This document shows positions 42,156-51,161 of a DNA stretch of 64,000 nt, in pieces (position 1 is the stretch's first letter; the number at the start of each line of letters is the position of its first letter). Under the pieces are notes generated by a model. The model was not told the origin of the DNA, did no database searches, and saw only the letters and a program-made list of their open reading frames with translations. The position numbers and the translations under genes were made by a program. Origin of the DNA: Methylomonas sp. (GTDB taxonomy: Bacteria > Pseudomonadota > Gammaproteobacteria > Methylococcales > Methylomonadaceae); the NCBI GenBank assembly GCA_002928965.1, contig PERU01000002.1, forward strand, positions 124,001-188,000, written 5' to 3'.

Positions 42156-43229
42156 ATGAAAAAAGCACGTGTCATTGCTCTTTATTTGCCACAGTTTCAT
42201 CCTATTCCTGAAAACGATGAATGGTGGGGAGTTGGCTTTACTGAATGGACAAATACAGCAAAAGCTAAACCGTTATTCAAGGACCATTATCAGCCTCATG
42301 TACCTAGTGATTTAGGATTTTATGATTTAAGAGTATCAGAAACAAGACATGATCAAGCTGAGTTAGCAAAGGCATATGGTATAGAAGGATTTTGTTATTA
42401 TCACTATTGGTTTGCAGGTGAGCGTTTGTTGGAAAGGCCATTTAATGAAGTCCTTGCAAGTGGATCACCTGATTTTCCATTTTGTTTATGTTGGGCGAAT
42501 CAGACTTGGTCTGGAATTTGGCATGGTGCACCTAATAGAATTTTGAAAGAACAGACATATCCTGGTAAAGAAGATCACATAAAGCATTTTCAGTATTTAT
42601 TAAATGCATTTAAGGACGATAGATATATAAAGGTGGATGGCAAACCTTTTTTTGCTATATTTAAACCTGAAGAAATTCCTAATATAAAAGATGTTCTTGC
42701 ATTATGGAGAAGTCTTGCAGTCGAATCTGGATTAGAAGGCATTCATTTTGTTGGCGTAGGTAGTGCAGCTTTGGGCGATAATTGGAAACCAGAATCACTT
42801 GGTTTTGATGCTTCTTTTACGCCTAGACTTCCTGCAAAAGAAGACTGGGTATCAAGAAGAAATATTATAAATTGGCTTTATTTTCAATGGAAGAAACTTA
42901 AAGGTTATCCATCAGTCCATGATCATAATAAAGTAATTCATGAAATACTACCAAAGAGTGTTGATGGGGTTGTTGATTACCCATGTATTATTCCAAATTG
43001 GGATAATACTCCAAGAAGCGGAAAGAATGGTTTGGTGTTGACTAATTCAACTCCAGAATTATTAAAACTTCAAATTAAAAAATCGTTAGAGATTCTTGAC
43101 GATTATTCAGTGTCAAACAAAATTATCATATTGAAGTCATGGAATGAGTGGGCGGAAGGAAATTATGTTGAACCTGATTTGAAGTACGGAAGGTCTTATT
43201 TAGAAGCAATCAAGGAAGAGATTTCTTGA
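42156..43229 (+). CDS. WbsX-like glycosyl-hydrolase-99-fold glycan protein
   Basis: A 357-residue protein of the WbsX family (GH99-like fold), common in O-antigen and EPS clusters. Seen are the start VIALYLPQFHPIPENDEWWG, VGFTEWTNTAKAKPLF, GFCYYHYWFAGERLLERP, LCWANQTWSGIWHG and LKSWNEWAEGNYVEPD near the end, which carries the family's Trp-Asn-Glu-Trp motif. Its exact reaction is not established; a glycosyltransfer or hydrolysis role is presumed. It starts the AT-rich variable region after an 82-bp gap. TTTTTGAAAA precedes the ATG with a weak ribosome-binding site. Confidence 0.88.
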   Translation: MKKARVIALYLPQFHPIPENDEWWGVGFTEWTNTAKAKPLFKDHYQPHVPSDLGFYDLRVSETRHDQAELAKAYGIEGFCYYHYWFAGERLLERPFNEVLASGSPDFPFCLCWANQTWSGIWHGAPNRILKEQTYPGKEDHIKHFQYLLNAFKDDRYIKVDGKPFFAIFKPEEIPNIKDVLALWRSLAVESGLEGIHFVGVGSAALGDNWKPESLGFDASFTPRLPAKEDWVSRRNIINWLYFQWKKLKGYPSVHDHNKVIHEILPKSVDGVVDYPCIIPNWDNTPRSGKNGLVLTNSTPELLKLQIKKSLEILDDYSVSNKIIILKSWNEWAEGNYVEPDLKYGRSYLEAIKEEIS

Positions 43230-43257
43230 TATTTTATTAATTAAAATAAATTTATTT

Positions 43258-43914
43258 ATGAATTCTGATTTGTATGATAGCAAAACAGCCGAAAATTATT
43301 TCTCTAATCCTAGAAAAGAAATGCTCGTTTTTTTACCCGAAAAGTGCACTCGATTGTTAGATGTGGGTTGTGGAGGCGGAGATTTCGGTGCGTTGGTAAA
43401 GGCAGAAAAAAAAGCTGAGGTATGGGGTGTCGATTTGAGCTCTCGAGCCATTGAATCAGCTATAGGCAAACTGGATCATGCGATTTTGGGGGAGTTCTCG
43501 CCGGCCACAGCTTTGCCTGATAATTATTTTGATGTAATTACCTTTAATGACAGTCTTGAACATTTTCCCGACCCGATGCCTGCACTGCAATTATGCAAAG
43601 CTAAATTAGCGCCAGGTGGCTGTATTATTTGTTCGCTACCGAATGTGCGGTATATCGACAACGTTATGCATTTTCTTATTGATATGGATTGGAAATATCA
43701 AGATGCAGGGATTTTGGATTATACACATTTAAGATTTTTTACCAAAAAGAGCATGGAACGTTGGTTTGTTGATGCTGGATACAAGATTGAATCTATTACC
43801 GGTATTAAGCCGCATTATTGGTCAGGAAAAAAAATATTTTTGCTTCGTTTGTTTTTTGGAAAATATGTAGAAGATATGAAATATCTTAATTATGTAGTTA
43901 TTGCAAAACTTTAA
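43258..43914 (+). CDS. Class I SAM-dependent methyltransferase
   Basis: A 218-residue Rossmann-fold methyltransferase with the SAM-binding motif LLDVGCGGGDFGALV (about residue 37), the acidic post-II residue VWGVDLSSRA, and ITFNDSLEHFPDPMPAL. It probably methylates a sugar of the EPS; acceptor unknown. Its stop overlaps the next start as TAATG, indicating coupled translation. Confidence 0.87.
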   Translation: MNSDLYDSKTAENYFSNPRKEMLVFLPEKCTRLLDVGCGGGDFGALVKAEKKAEVWGVDLSSRAIESAIGKLDHAILGEFSPATALPDNYFDVITFNDSLEHFPDPMPALQLCKAKLAPGGCIICSLPNVRYIDNVMHFLIDMDWKYQDAGILDYTHLRFFTKKSMERWFVDAGYKIESITGIKPHYWSGKKIFLLRLFFGKYVEDMKYLNYVVIAKL

Positions 43915-45095
43915 TGCTTAATATGAATGATGTTTCACGAACATGGCTATTTATCTTGCCATGGGATATAGGTTATCCAGGGGGTGTTAATCAGGTTGTT
44001 GTTAATTTAATTAATACCTTTCAAAAAACACGAACTATTCAGCCAAAACTGCTTATTGATCAAGCCGAAGGCGGTATAAATAATGTAGCCAATATATCTA
44101 TTGATTATTTCCCATTAACAAATCCTTGTTGGTCATCAGGTTGTTTTGGTATTTTAAAATATTTAGTCAAGCTACCTTTTTTATTTTTTCGCTTGCACCG
44201 ATATATTGGCAAAGGTGTCAAATGTATTAATGCTCATTACCCTTCACTCAATATCATTAATTTTGTTCTGTATAAAAAAATTGGTTTTTATACAGGGAGA
44301 ATCATTTTATCCTTCCATGGTACCGACATTGTCTCAATAAAAAAAACTACTGGACTTGAAAAATTCTTGTGGGATTTTATTTTTAGAAATGTCGACTTCA
44401 TGGTCTGCTGCTCGCATAAGTTGGCTGACGAATTGATTGAGTATATCGATAGTTCAACGATCACTCATAAAATAAAGGTTATACATAATGGTATTGACGA
44501 ACAGATTATGAATAATAGTCTCGTCAATACCGATCGATTACCAAGTGAGATTGGAAAGTCACGTTTTATTTTAAATGTTGCCACGTTCGAACATAAAAAA
44601 GGCCAGGATATACTTATTCGCGCATTTGATAAAATAAAATCATCAAGCCCAGTAAAGCTTGTTTTGATAGGTCGCAGTAGCTATGAGTTAGTTAAATATC
44701 ATCAATTAGTTCAGCAATTGGATTGTGAGACCGATGTTATTTTTATTGAAAACTTGAATCATCAAGCTGTTTTAAGTTTTTTTCAACGAGCCGATATTTT
44801 TTGCTTGCCCTCACGTTACGAACCATTTGGTATTGTATTATTGGAAGCAGGTTTTTTTTCTTGCCCGGTAATTGCGTCCAATGTAGGCGGCATACCTGAA
44901 ATTATAGAGGACGGATACGATGGCTATCTTGTCGAGCCAGAAAATGTCGATGAATTAGCCAATCAGCTTGAAAATTTACTGAATGATAATGACATGGCAA
45001 AGCTGATGGGGGAACGATTAAAAAATAAGGTAACCAGTATTTATACATGGGATGTTGCTTCATCCAAATATTCCAACTTATTACACGAGAATTAG
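43914..45095 (+). CDS. Glycosyltransferase family 4 protein
   Basis: A GT-B, GT4-type glycosyltransferase of 393 residues: acceptor loop DIGYPGGVNQVVVNLI, middle FHGTDIVSIKKTTGLEKF, donor-site VATFEHKKGQDILIRAF, and YEPFGIVLLEAGFFSCPVIA with the donor-binding Glu followed by VGGIPEI. Very AT-rich. A second ATG at 43923 is possible. Sugar unknown. It converges on the TPR gene, 27 bp away. Confidence 0.88.
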   Translation: MLNMNDVSRTWLFILPWDIGYPGGVNQVVVNLINTFQKTRTIQPKLLIDQAEGGINNVANISIDYFPLTNPCWSSGCFGILKYLVKLPFLFFRLHRYIGKGVKCINAHYPSLNIINFVLYKKIGFYTGRIILSFHGTDIVSIKKTTGLEKFLWDFIFRNVDFMVCCSHKLADELIEYIDSSTITHKIKVIHNGIDEQIMNNSLVNTDRLPSEIGKSRFILNVATFEHKKGQDILIRAFDKIKSSSPVKLVLIGRSSYELVKYHQLVQQLDCETDVIFIENLNHQAVLSFFQRADIFCLPSRYEPFGIVLLEAGFFSCPVIASNVGGIPEIIEDGYDGYLVEPENVDELANQLENLLNDNDMAKLMGERLKNKVTSIYTWDVASSKYSNLLHEN

Positions 45096-45145
45096 GTGTA
45101 TCCGAAATGACATATTACATTATTAATCGTTCCAAACACCTAATT
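45090..45145. terminator. 10-bp inverted repeat in a convergent gene junction
   Basis: AATTAGGTGT (45090-45099) is the reverse complement of ACACCTAATT (45136-45145), flanking the junction between the plus-strand glycosyltransferase (stop 45093-45095) and the minus-strand TPR gene (stop 45123-45125). The 36-bp loop and lack of GC make it a weak bidirectional terminator candidate. Confidence 0.3.
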
Positions 45146-45788
45146 TCTCTAGCTTTTGTTTCAACCCTTTAGGTGTATCTCTTCGCTTGTATGCAATTTT
45201 TGCGTATTTTACAGCATCTTCATAACGCTTCATATCAATGAGCAAAAGACTATAAGAATAGGAGAACTTAGCATTTTCCGGGTCTAGTTTTAAGGCTTTT
45301 TCGTAGTATTCAATAGCTTTTTCAATAAAACCTATTTTATGAAGATAGTGACCATATAAGGAATTATTTACGGCGTCTTGAGGGCTAAAATGAAGTGCGC
45401 GTTGAATATAGCATTCCGCAGGTGACTGCAGTTTGCCAGATCTGAGTTTGTTTTTTACTTCCAGTTGAAACCGGATTACGGATAACAGTGCTCGGTGATG
45501 ATTTGGCCATGCCCTGAGAGTGTAGTCCAGATCTTGGAGAAGGTTTCCTGCATTACCTTTGATTAAATTTTCAACCTCGTATGTAAAGTGAGCTGTTTCT
45601 ACCAGTTCGAGTTCTTTCTTAAAGTGGCTTTTTTGTAAATAATCGAAAGGCCCGTACCCTTGTGCCCCACCTGAACAGGCATTATTATTTAAATCATTTC
45701 CAACCCATGGTGCTGAAGCAGATTGAGCGCTCTGAGTATAAAAAATTATGAATATTTGTAAAAGTGAATAAAGTAATGTCAACTTCAT
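45123..45788 (-). CDS. Secreted TPR protein
   Basis: A 221-residue protein with a signal peptide (LLYSLLQIFIIFYTQSAQSA, cleavage near SASA) followed by a helical region and two to three TPR repeats (GFIEKAIEYYEKALKLDPEN, then MKRYEDAVKYAKIAYKRRD). It also has GNDLNNNACSGGAQGYGPFD with one conserved-looking Cys. Periplasmic adaptor is likely; function unknown. Its start overlaps the end of the next upstream gene (45785-45788), so it is co-translated as the last gene of a six-gene minus-strand operon. Confidence 0.78.
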   Translation of the reverse strand: MKLTLLYSLLQIFIIFYTQSAQSASAPWVGNDLNNNACSGGAQGYGPFDYLQKSHFKKELELVETAHFTYEVENLIKGNAGNLLQDLDYTLRAWPNHHRALLSVIRFQLEVKNKLRSGKLQSPAECYIQRALHFSPQDAVNNSLYGHYLHKIGFIEKAIEYYEKALKLDPENAKFSYSYSLLLIDMKRYEDAVKYAKIAYKRRDTPKGLKQKLEKLGVWND

Positions 45789-46789
45789 AATAAAATTTTA
45801 CGTTTTAAGTAGTTCAGTAGATTTAATGGAATATTTAATAAAAACTGCGGATGTAGCGAGAAGTACTTAAGTAAGATTGTTAGATTTAATTTTCCACTGC
45901 TCTTGATTATATGGAATAGCGATGATAAGAATGTTTCTTCTATAGTTTTAATTTTGTTTGTTAGGTACTTCTTAGAGTATTCTGAAGTATTGAATTCTTG
46001 AAGAATTATTTTTCTATATTTGGTTTCGTAGAACATTAACTCTAAGCTTTCCGGTGTGCCATATTGTGTTCCGCTGTATATATTTACTCCTTTTCCGCAA
46101 ATAACTTCTGGTTTTGATGAAAATGCTATTTTATTATTTTCTTGACAGAATGATAGCCAAAATAAATAGTCTTCACCGGCTTTTATCAAGTCTTCTCTAA
46201 AACGCAGGGTTGGATTGGCTTGGTATCGATAAACCACCGAAGGTGTTCCAATTATATTCCCTACGATTATTTGCTCAGCCATATCACCTGTATAGTGGTG
46301 CAGAAATGAACAGCCAAGCAATATATGTGGATGCTCATCTATATTAATTCTTTTTGCTCGATTAAAAGCTGAAATGTCCTGCCCAAGTTGATAAATGTCT
46401 GAGAAATAAAAATCATAGCCAGCTTCTAATGCGGCTACTGCATTTTCTATATGATCTGGAGTCCATTCATCGTCAGAGTCTAAAAATGCTACATAGCAAG
46501 TATCATGGGTTATTGAATCCAGCCCTTTGTTGCGCGCACCTGCTGGTCCAGCGTTTTTTTGTCTTATAATTTTTAATGGAATCTTAGCGTCGTTCTGGCT
46601 TTGGCAAACTTCTTCATTTGCGTCAATTGGTGACTCGTCATCCACAATAATAATTTCTAAGGAATATTTATATGTCTGATTGTAAACAGAGTTTAGGCAT
46701 CTACCCAAAATGCCTTCTTCTTTTTGATAATAAGGAATTATGACGGAGATTTTTGGCGGTGTTTGTTTAAGGGAAATGATGTTAGTCAT
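45785..46789 (-). CDS. Glycosyltransferase family 2 protein
   Basis: A GT-A fold, GT2 glycosyltransferase of 334 residues: KISVIIPYYQKEEGILGRCL, EIIIVDDESPID, GPAGARNKGLD and the metal-binding FLDSDDEWTPDH. No membrane helix apart from a basic, hydrophobic C-terminus. AT-rich. It begins 5 bp after the neighbouring GT2 gene. Sugar unknown. Confidence 0.88.
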   Translation of the reverse strand: MTNIISLKQTPPKISVIIPYYQKEEGILGRCLNSVYNQTYKYSLEIIIVDDESPIDANEEVCQSQNDAKIPLKIIRQKNAGPAGARNKGLDSITHDTCYVAFLDSDDEWTPDHIENAVAALEAGYDFYFSDIYQLGQDISAFNRAKRINIDEHPHILLGCSFLHHYTGDMAEQIIVGNIIGTPSVVYRYQANPTLRFREDLIKAGEDYLFWLSFCQENNKIAFSSKPEVICGKGVNIYSGTQYGTPESLELMFYETKYRKIILQEFNTSEYSKKYLTNKIKTIEETFLSSLFHIIKSSGKLNLTILLKYFSLHPQFLLNIPLNLLNYLKRKILL

Positions 46790-46794
46790 TAAGG

Positions 46795-47706
46795 TTACCT
46801 TTTAATGTCAAGGACGCATCTGACAAAATACGTTTTAAGGTAGTTCAGGTTTGTGGGGTCTAATTTAATTGCTTGTCTAAAAAAAGGCTCAGCGGCTTTG
46901 TTATCATTATCATGCGTGATTCTTTGATAGCCACGCCCAAATAATTCCGAGGCAAGTTTCTGTTTGATTCCTGGTAGATTTCTCCATTTTTCCTTACTTA
47001 AATGATGTTTCTGGATTGAGAGAATTTCAGTGTTTAATTCGCGAATATTATCTGATCCTGAAATTGTATCAGGCGACTCGTATACTGATCCTAAAGGGCC
47101 TGGTATGTGGAAAAAATCGAATTGTTCGGCAATTCGTAGCCACATGTCGTAATCTGCTGCAATTTTATAATTGGTCTCAAAAAAACCTAACGTATCGTGA
47201 ATTGACTTTCTCCACATTGGTTGACCACCAGTCATGCACCTAAGAATGAGTTCTTCAGGCGCATAATTAGGTAAGTGTCGAATATTTGCCGCTCGCTTTT
47301 GACATTGTTCAAATGTTTCATTTTCAATTGTGCTGATATATTGCTCGGAATAGACTAACCCTATTTCTGACCTGTTTTCCAATGTATTCGCCATAATTTC
47401 CATGAAATTGGGACTATGTCTATCATCCGTGTTGGCATTGGTTAGATATTTGCCTTTGGCAATATGTATAGCGCGATTCCAAGCAGTGTAAAGAGGTTCT
47501 CTTTCTGTTCTAATTAAAGTGATTTGTTTATGTTTTTTAGCAAAACTTTCGCAAATCGCGCTTTCATTTTGAGTAGAACCGCTATCTATTATTAATATTT
47601 CTAACTCATCAAATATCGTTTGTGCAATTAAATCTTCAATACAACCCTTTATGAATATTTCAGCATTATAGGTTGATACAATTGCTGTGATTAATGGTTG
47701 TGACAA
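46795..47706 (-). CDS. Glycosyltransferase family 2 protein with short TPR-like tail
   Basis: A 303-residue GT2 enzyme. LITAIVSTYNAEIFIKGCI, ILIIDSGSTQNES and TNANTDDRHSP form the nucleotide and metal sites (the last motif replaces the usual DxD). The C-terminus (ITHDNDNKAAEPFFRQAIKL then DPTNLNYLKTYF) reads as one TPR repeat. Sugar unknown. Confidence 0.87.
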   Translation of the reverse strand: MSQPLITAIVSTYNAEIFIKGCIEDLIAQTIFDELEILIIDSGSTQNESAICESFAKKHKQITLIRTEREPLYTAWNRAIHIAKGKYLTNANTDDRHSPNFMEIMANTLENRSEIGLVYSEQYISTIENETFEQCQKRAANIRHLPNYAPEELILRCMTGGQPMWRKSIHDTLGFFETNYKIAADYDMWLRIAEQFDFFHIPGPLGSVYESPDTISGSDNIRELNTEILSIQKHHLSKEKWRNLPGIKQKLASELFGRGYQRITHDNDNKAAEPFFRQAIKLDPTNLNYLKTYFVRCVLDIKR

Positions 47707-47731
47707 GATGTGGCTCCGAGTAAGTTAAATT

Positions 47732-48358
47732 TTATTTTGTGGCTTCCAGATTTAAACTTATTGGCATTTTTTTATCTGCAACTGTTATATATCGTCCTGA
47801 CCAATCTGGTAGCGAGTGCAAGTGATCTTTGCCAAAGGTCCATTCTTCTACAGTTTTGAATCCAGCTTCTAATAATATATTAGTTAAAGACACATTATTG
47901 AAAGTTGTAAAATGAAAATTGAATGGGTAATCCTGTCCTCCAAACAAAGGTGGTAATATGAAGTTTACATTATTATTCTGTTCTCGATAAATATTTATAA
48001 TTAAATCGAAATCAGGCACTGATAGGCATAGTTTCCCTTGTGGTTGTAGCGCTCTTAACCATTCTCGTAAAATTGCAAGTGTTTGAGAACGTGGGAAATG
48101 CTCCAGCGTGTGCGAGGAGTAAATAAACTTAATGCTATTGTCTTTAAATTGTTTAAGATTGGTGATGGATTGCACAAAATGCACATGAGGATAGTCTATT
48201 CCATCAATATTAATGAAACCGGGGTGATCTATATGCCCGCAGCCTAGGTGAATATAATATTCGCCTTCTGGAATAGGTTTGGGATTGACGATGCGCAGTA
48301 TTCGACCTATAAATTGCCGGACATAAAACTTGGCTTTCAAATAAGTATTGTCAATCAT
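47732..48358 (-). CDS. SAM-dependent methyltransferase-like protein
   Basis: A 208-residue methyltransferase. YYIHLGCGHIDHPGFINIDG is the SAM-binding motif I of the glycan-cluster methyltransferases, with IYSSHTLEHFPRS and LCLSVPDFDLI later. Acceptor unknown. It lies between the GT2 gene (25 bp) and the GNAT-like gene (26 bp) on the minus strand. Confidence 0.85.
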   Translation of the reverse strand: MIDNTYLKAKFYVRQFIGRILRIVNPKPIPEGEYYIHLGCGHIDHPGFINIDGIDYPHVHFVQSITNLKQFKDNSIKFIYSSHTLEHFPRSQTLAILREWLRALQPQGKLCLSVPDFDLIINIYREQNNNVNFILPPLFGGQDYPFNFHFTTFNNVSLTNILLEAGFKTVEEWTFGKDHLHSLPDWSGRYITVADKKMPISLNLEATK

Positions 48359-48384
48359 GGTGTGCTTTTATATAGATGAGTTTT

Positions 48385-49359
48385 TTAGGTTACTCGTTTA
48401 TTTATATGAAAAAGCATTCTGATTTCTTCACTCCATTTCGTATGCCAATCCATTACCTTCCCATAAAACTCAATTTTCTCGACTAATTGATTGTCAAAAA
48501 TATATTGAAATGCATCCTGCCGCATTAGCATGGCCGGTGAGGATGTGGTTATGCTTTCGTCATATGTTGTTTTCAAAATAATTAGGGTTCGATTATCCTT
48601 GATGCATAGGTCTGTGGCGACTAATTTGTCGTCATAGCAATATTGAAATATCAGTGTATTATTCGTTTGGCTGAAATTCTTCAGCATGTCGCGATAAAAC
48701 TTCCCCTGATTATTTTCTATGTGAATTGCGGTCCCGCCTGTGCTTTTCCATCCAGCGGATTCGAGTTGACCGTAAGCGACTATCGCGGCTTCTATATCCT
48801 CTGATGCCTGGATTATCCTCAATGTGGTTTTAACCCCTTCTCGTTCCAATCGATTTCTTTGTCGATTGAGATTCTGCCGTAGATTTTTACCACGTTGCGA
48901 CCAGTAGTCGGTAAAACTGCCGTCAAGGGTTACTCGCGCCGTCTGAATGTAGTCGAGTGTGCTTAAGCCTTTTTCGTGATGCGGGCGAGGTAATAGGTCG
49001 GGGTCTTGCTGGGTAACGCCGACTAATAAGCAAGGAAACGGCAACGATTTTCGTAAGTTTGCCAGTAATATGGCTGTGGAGATTTCGGTATTTTGTAGCC
49101 ATAAACCGACCGGGGCTTGCGAAGGTTGAAGGGTTTCCCAAACGGCAAATTTTGGTTTGGTCAGGATGGTCAAGGCTTCGGGGTGCTCAAGCCGACTACC
49201 ATAGACGGCGAGTTTTTCTTTTCCCGAACTAAAGTACTCAAGCAGTGGGGATACGAAGTCGCTGCTTAACAAGGGTGAGTCGGCCCCTTGACAGTTTAAG
49301 TCATCCCAGCTTTGGCGGAATTCTTTAAAACGGGTTATTGGGTAGAAATGCCAGGTCAT
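48385..49359 (-). CDS. GNAT/BioF2-like acyltransferase (FemAB superfamily)
   Basis: A 324-residue protein of the BioF2-like acetyltransferase group (PF13480 type), related to FemAB. The recognisable segment is KNLRQNLNRQRNRLEREG at about residue 155, followed by ESAGWKSTGGTAIHI and a C-terminal EFYGKVMDWHTKWS. It probably adds an acyl or amino-acyl group to an amino sugar. It starts 2 bp after the aminotransferase gene, so the pair likely aminates then acylates a sugar. Confidence 0.82.
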   Translation of the reverse strand: MTWHFYPITRFKEFRQSWDDLNCQGADSPLLSSDFVSPLLEYFSSGKEKLAVYGSRLEHPEALTILTKPKFAVWETLQPSQAPVGLWLQNTEISTAILLANLRKSLPFPCLLVGVTQQDPDLLPRPHHEKGLSTLDYIQTARVTLDGSFTDYWSQRGKNLRQNLNRQRNRLEREGVKTTLRIIQASEDIEAAIVAYGQLESAGWKSTGGTAIHIENNQGKFYRDMLKNFSQTNNTLIFQYCYDDKLVATDLCIKDNRTLIILKTTYDESITTSSPAMLMRQDAFQYIFDNQLVEKIEFYGKVMDWHTKWSEEIRMLFHINKRVT

Positions 49360-49361
49360 GA

Positions 49362-50546
49362 TTATTTAGTAAATATGTGCTTGATTTCATTGAGCATCCA
49401 GTCGAGTTCGTCCGGTTGCAGTGATTGGTGGCATGGGAATTGGAATATATGTTTGGAGTATTCAATACTAACTGCACAAACTTCCGGTGTTATTGCAGGG
49501 TCTAGGAACTCCGCAAACCGCCAAACCGGTATACCTTGCATTTTCAGCAACGGGAAATATTTTTCGGGATGTTTAACATAAACCGGAAATACCCACGGTA
49601 CGGTATGTTCTGGTAAATTCTCGAACAAGACCCTGCAATTAGGTAGATCTGCCAAAGCAGTTTGTATGGCTTGATAATTATTGCGGCGTTTTTCGGCTAT
49701 CTCGTCCATTGGTGCGTGTCTTAAAATCCAATATGAGAAGTAAGACATGCTTTTATATATCCAGGCTTCGTCCAGGCCAAAGCCGCCATCGGATGAAGAG
49801 GGGCCAAGGCTCTCGTTGCTGCTGATTCCGGTCCGTTTAATCGTTTGCCACAACGTATCTTTGATCTTCAATAAGAAATTTATGAGGCGACCAAAGCTGC
49901 CAAGGCGATGAAATTTTAATGATGTTTCTAATGCGTTGACTGTTGATTTGGCTTGGAACCTTAGTGATGGTTTTGTTAACTCGATGGATTTTAGGTTTCT
50001 ATTAGACGAGCAAAGCATCCCTCCCTCGTAAATAGGTAAAAACTTCATGCAACTGCCGATGGCATAGTCGCCGGTAGTACCGATTGGTTGGCCTGACGAC
50101 AAGCCGAACATTGCGTGGGCACAATCTTCAATTAAAATGATATTGTGCTCAATACAAAGCTTTTTAATCGGTTGTAAATCTTGTTCGAAGCCGAAATAGT
50201 GTGTAACGATAATAACTCGGGTATTTGAAGTAATTTTTGTTTCGACGTCTTTTAGGTCGACTTTGGTGTCGGATTTAATGCGGTAGAAGACAATTTTACT
50301 CTGACGCCATTTGGCGGGTGCTACCATGGCTTCACAGTGGTAAGCCGGTATCAGGATCTCATCCTGGGGTGTGATTTGGGCGTCTGCAAGGGCTAAAGCA
50401 ATTGATGCTCGACCGCTGGTAGTGAAGATACTGTTTTTTACGTCTAGAATGCTTGGTATTGCGGTTTTTTCTACAGTCCCAAAGAAACTTGAATCCAGTA
50501 GCGCGGACGGTGGAATTTTTGCTGGTGGGAAATGCTGGGCGGTCAT
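49362..50546 (-). CDS. DegT/DnrJ/EryC1-family PLP aminotransferase
   Basis: A sugar aminotransferase-type PLP enzyme of 394 residues. TSGRASIALALADAQI gives the cofactor-anchoring loop, ILIPAYHCEAMVAP, LIEDCAHAMFGL with the pyridine-N Asp, and GSCMKFLPIYEGGML with the Schiff-base Lys. It would convert a keto sugar to an amino sugar. The frame is open to a TTG at 50600, but ATG 50546 opens a more normal N-terminus (MTAQHFPPAKIPPSALLDSS), so I use it. It heads the six-gene minus-strand operon down to 45123. Confidence 0.85.
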   Translation of the reverse strand: MTAQHFPPAKIPPSALLDSSFFGTVEKTAIPSILDVKNSIFTTSGRASIALALADAQITPQDEILIPAYHCEAMVAPAKWRQSKIVFYRIKSDTKVDLKDVETKITSNTRVIIVTHYFGFEQDLQPIKKLCIEHNIILIEDCAHAMFGLSSGQPIGTTGDYAIGSCMKFLPIYEGGMLCSSNRNLKSIELTKPSLRFQAKSTVNALETSLKFHRLGSFGRLINFLLKIKDTLWQTIKRTGISSNESLGPSSSDGGFGLDEAWIYKSMSYFSYWILRHAPMDEIAEKRRNNYQAIQTALADLPNCRVLFENLPEHTVPWVFPVYVKHPEKYFPLLKMQGIPVWRFAEFLDPAITPEVCAVSIEYSKHIFQFPCHQSLQPDELDWMLNEIKHIFTK

Positions 50547-50861
50547 AAATTGCGCTTTATCTAGTATTAGTTGGGTAGATGTTGAGATAATTGTAAGCAA
50601 AGTTTAGCTTAAAATTTAAACGTGACTTTATGAGCATCTTGCGGCTGCTGTCAATGTCGGGTTAAACATCACAAACCGATAGTAATTATTTTTTGTAACT
50701 ATTAAGTATTGATGAATTATCCCTTCTCCCAAAGGAGAAGGCTAGGGTGAAGGGAGACTTTGCGATTTTTGAGTCACCTCAACCTACCTGCGCCCCTTGG
50801 AGGGGGATAGTATTGCTTCGTGCTGAATAGATACCTGTTTTTTTTGTTTTTTTGAGAATTT
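50547..50861. repeat. Divergent intergenic region with a REP-like hairpin
   Basis: CTTCTCC (50723-50729) and GGAGAAG (50734-50740) form a perfect 7-bp stem with loop CAAA, followed by AGGGTGAAGGG and, at about 50792-50805, CCCCTTGGAGGGGG. This is the layout of dispersed CCCTTCTCC-type repeats and resembles the element at 35151. The rest is AT-rich leader for the acyl carrier protein gene. No gene seen. Confidence 0.5.
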
Positions 50862-51119
50862 ATGATGAATTTACCGCAACAAGTTTCAGAGATCATTTCT
50901 AACACATTGCAAATTGACCAGTCTGCACGGACTTTGGATCAAGAAACGGCTTTAATAGGTGCGATTCCCGAGTTTGATTCTATGGCAGTGGTGTCTATTA
51001 TCACAGCTTTGGAAGAGCGATTTGGCTTTACCGTCGACGATGACGAGATTGATGCATCGATTTTTGAAACAGTGGGAACGCTAGTAACCTTCGTTGAAGG
51101 CAAATTGCAGGCCGGTTGA
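50862..51119 (+). CDS. Acyl carrier protein
   Basis: An 85-residue acyl carrier protein. The phosphopantetheine site is the Ser of IPEFDSMAVVSIITALEERF (Asp-Ser-Met replaces the usual Asp-Ser-Leu), with helices either side and the acidic C-terminal helix. In XrtA loci such a carrier accompanies the acyl-CoA ligase, decarboxylase and two hydrolases, here at 51777, 53194, 59276 and 60520. ATG 50862 and 50865 both possible. Confidence 0.93.
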   Translation: MMNLPQQVSEIISNTLQIDQSARTLDQETALIGAIPEFDSMAVVSIITALEERFGFTVDDDEIDASIFETVGTLVTFVEGKLQAG

Positions 51120-51161
51120 GTCGATTTTACTGTTTGTGGCTTTAACGAAGGATGCAAGTTT

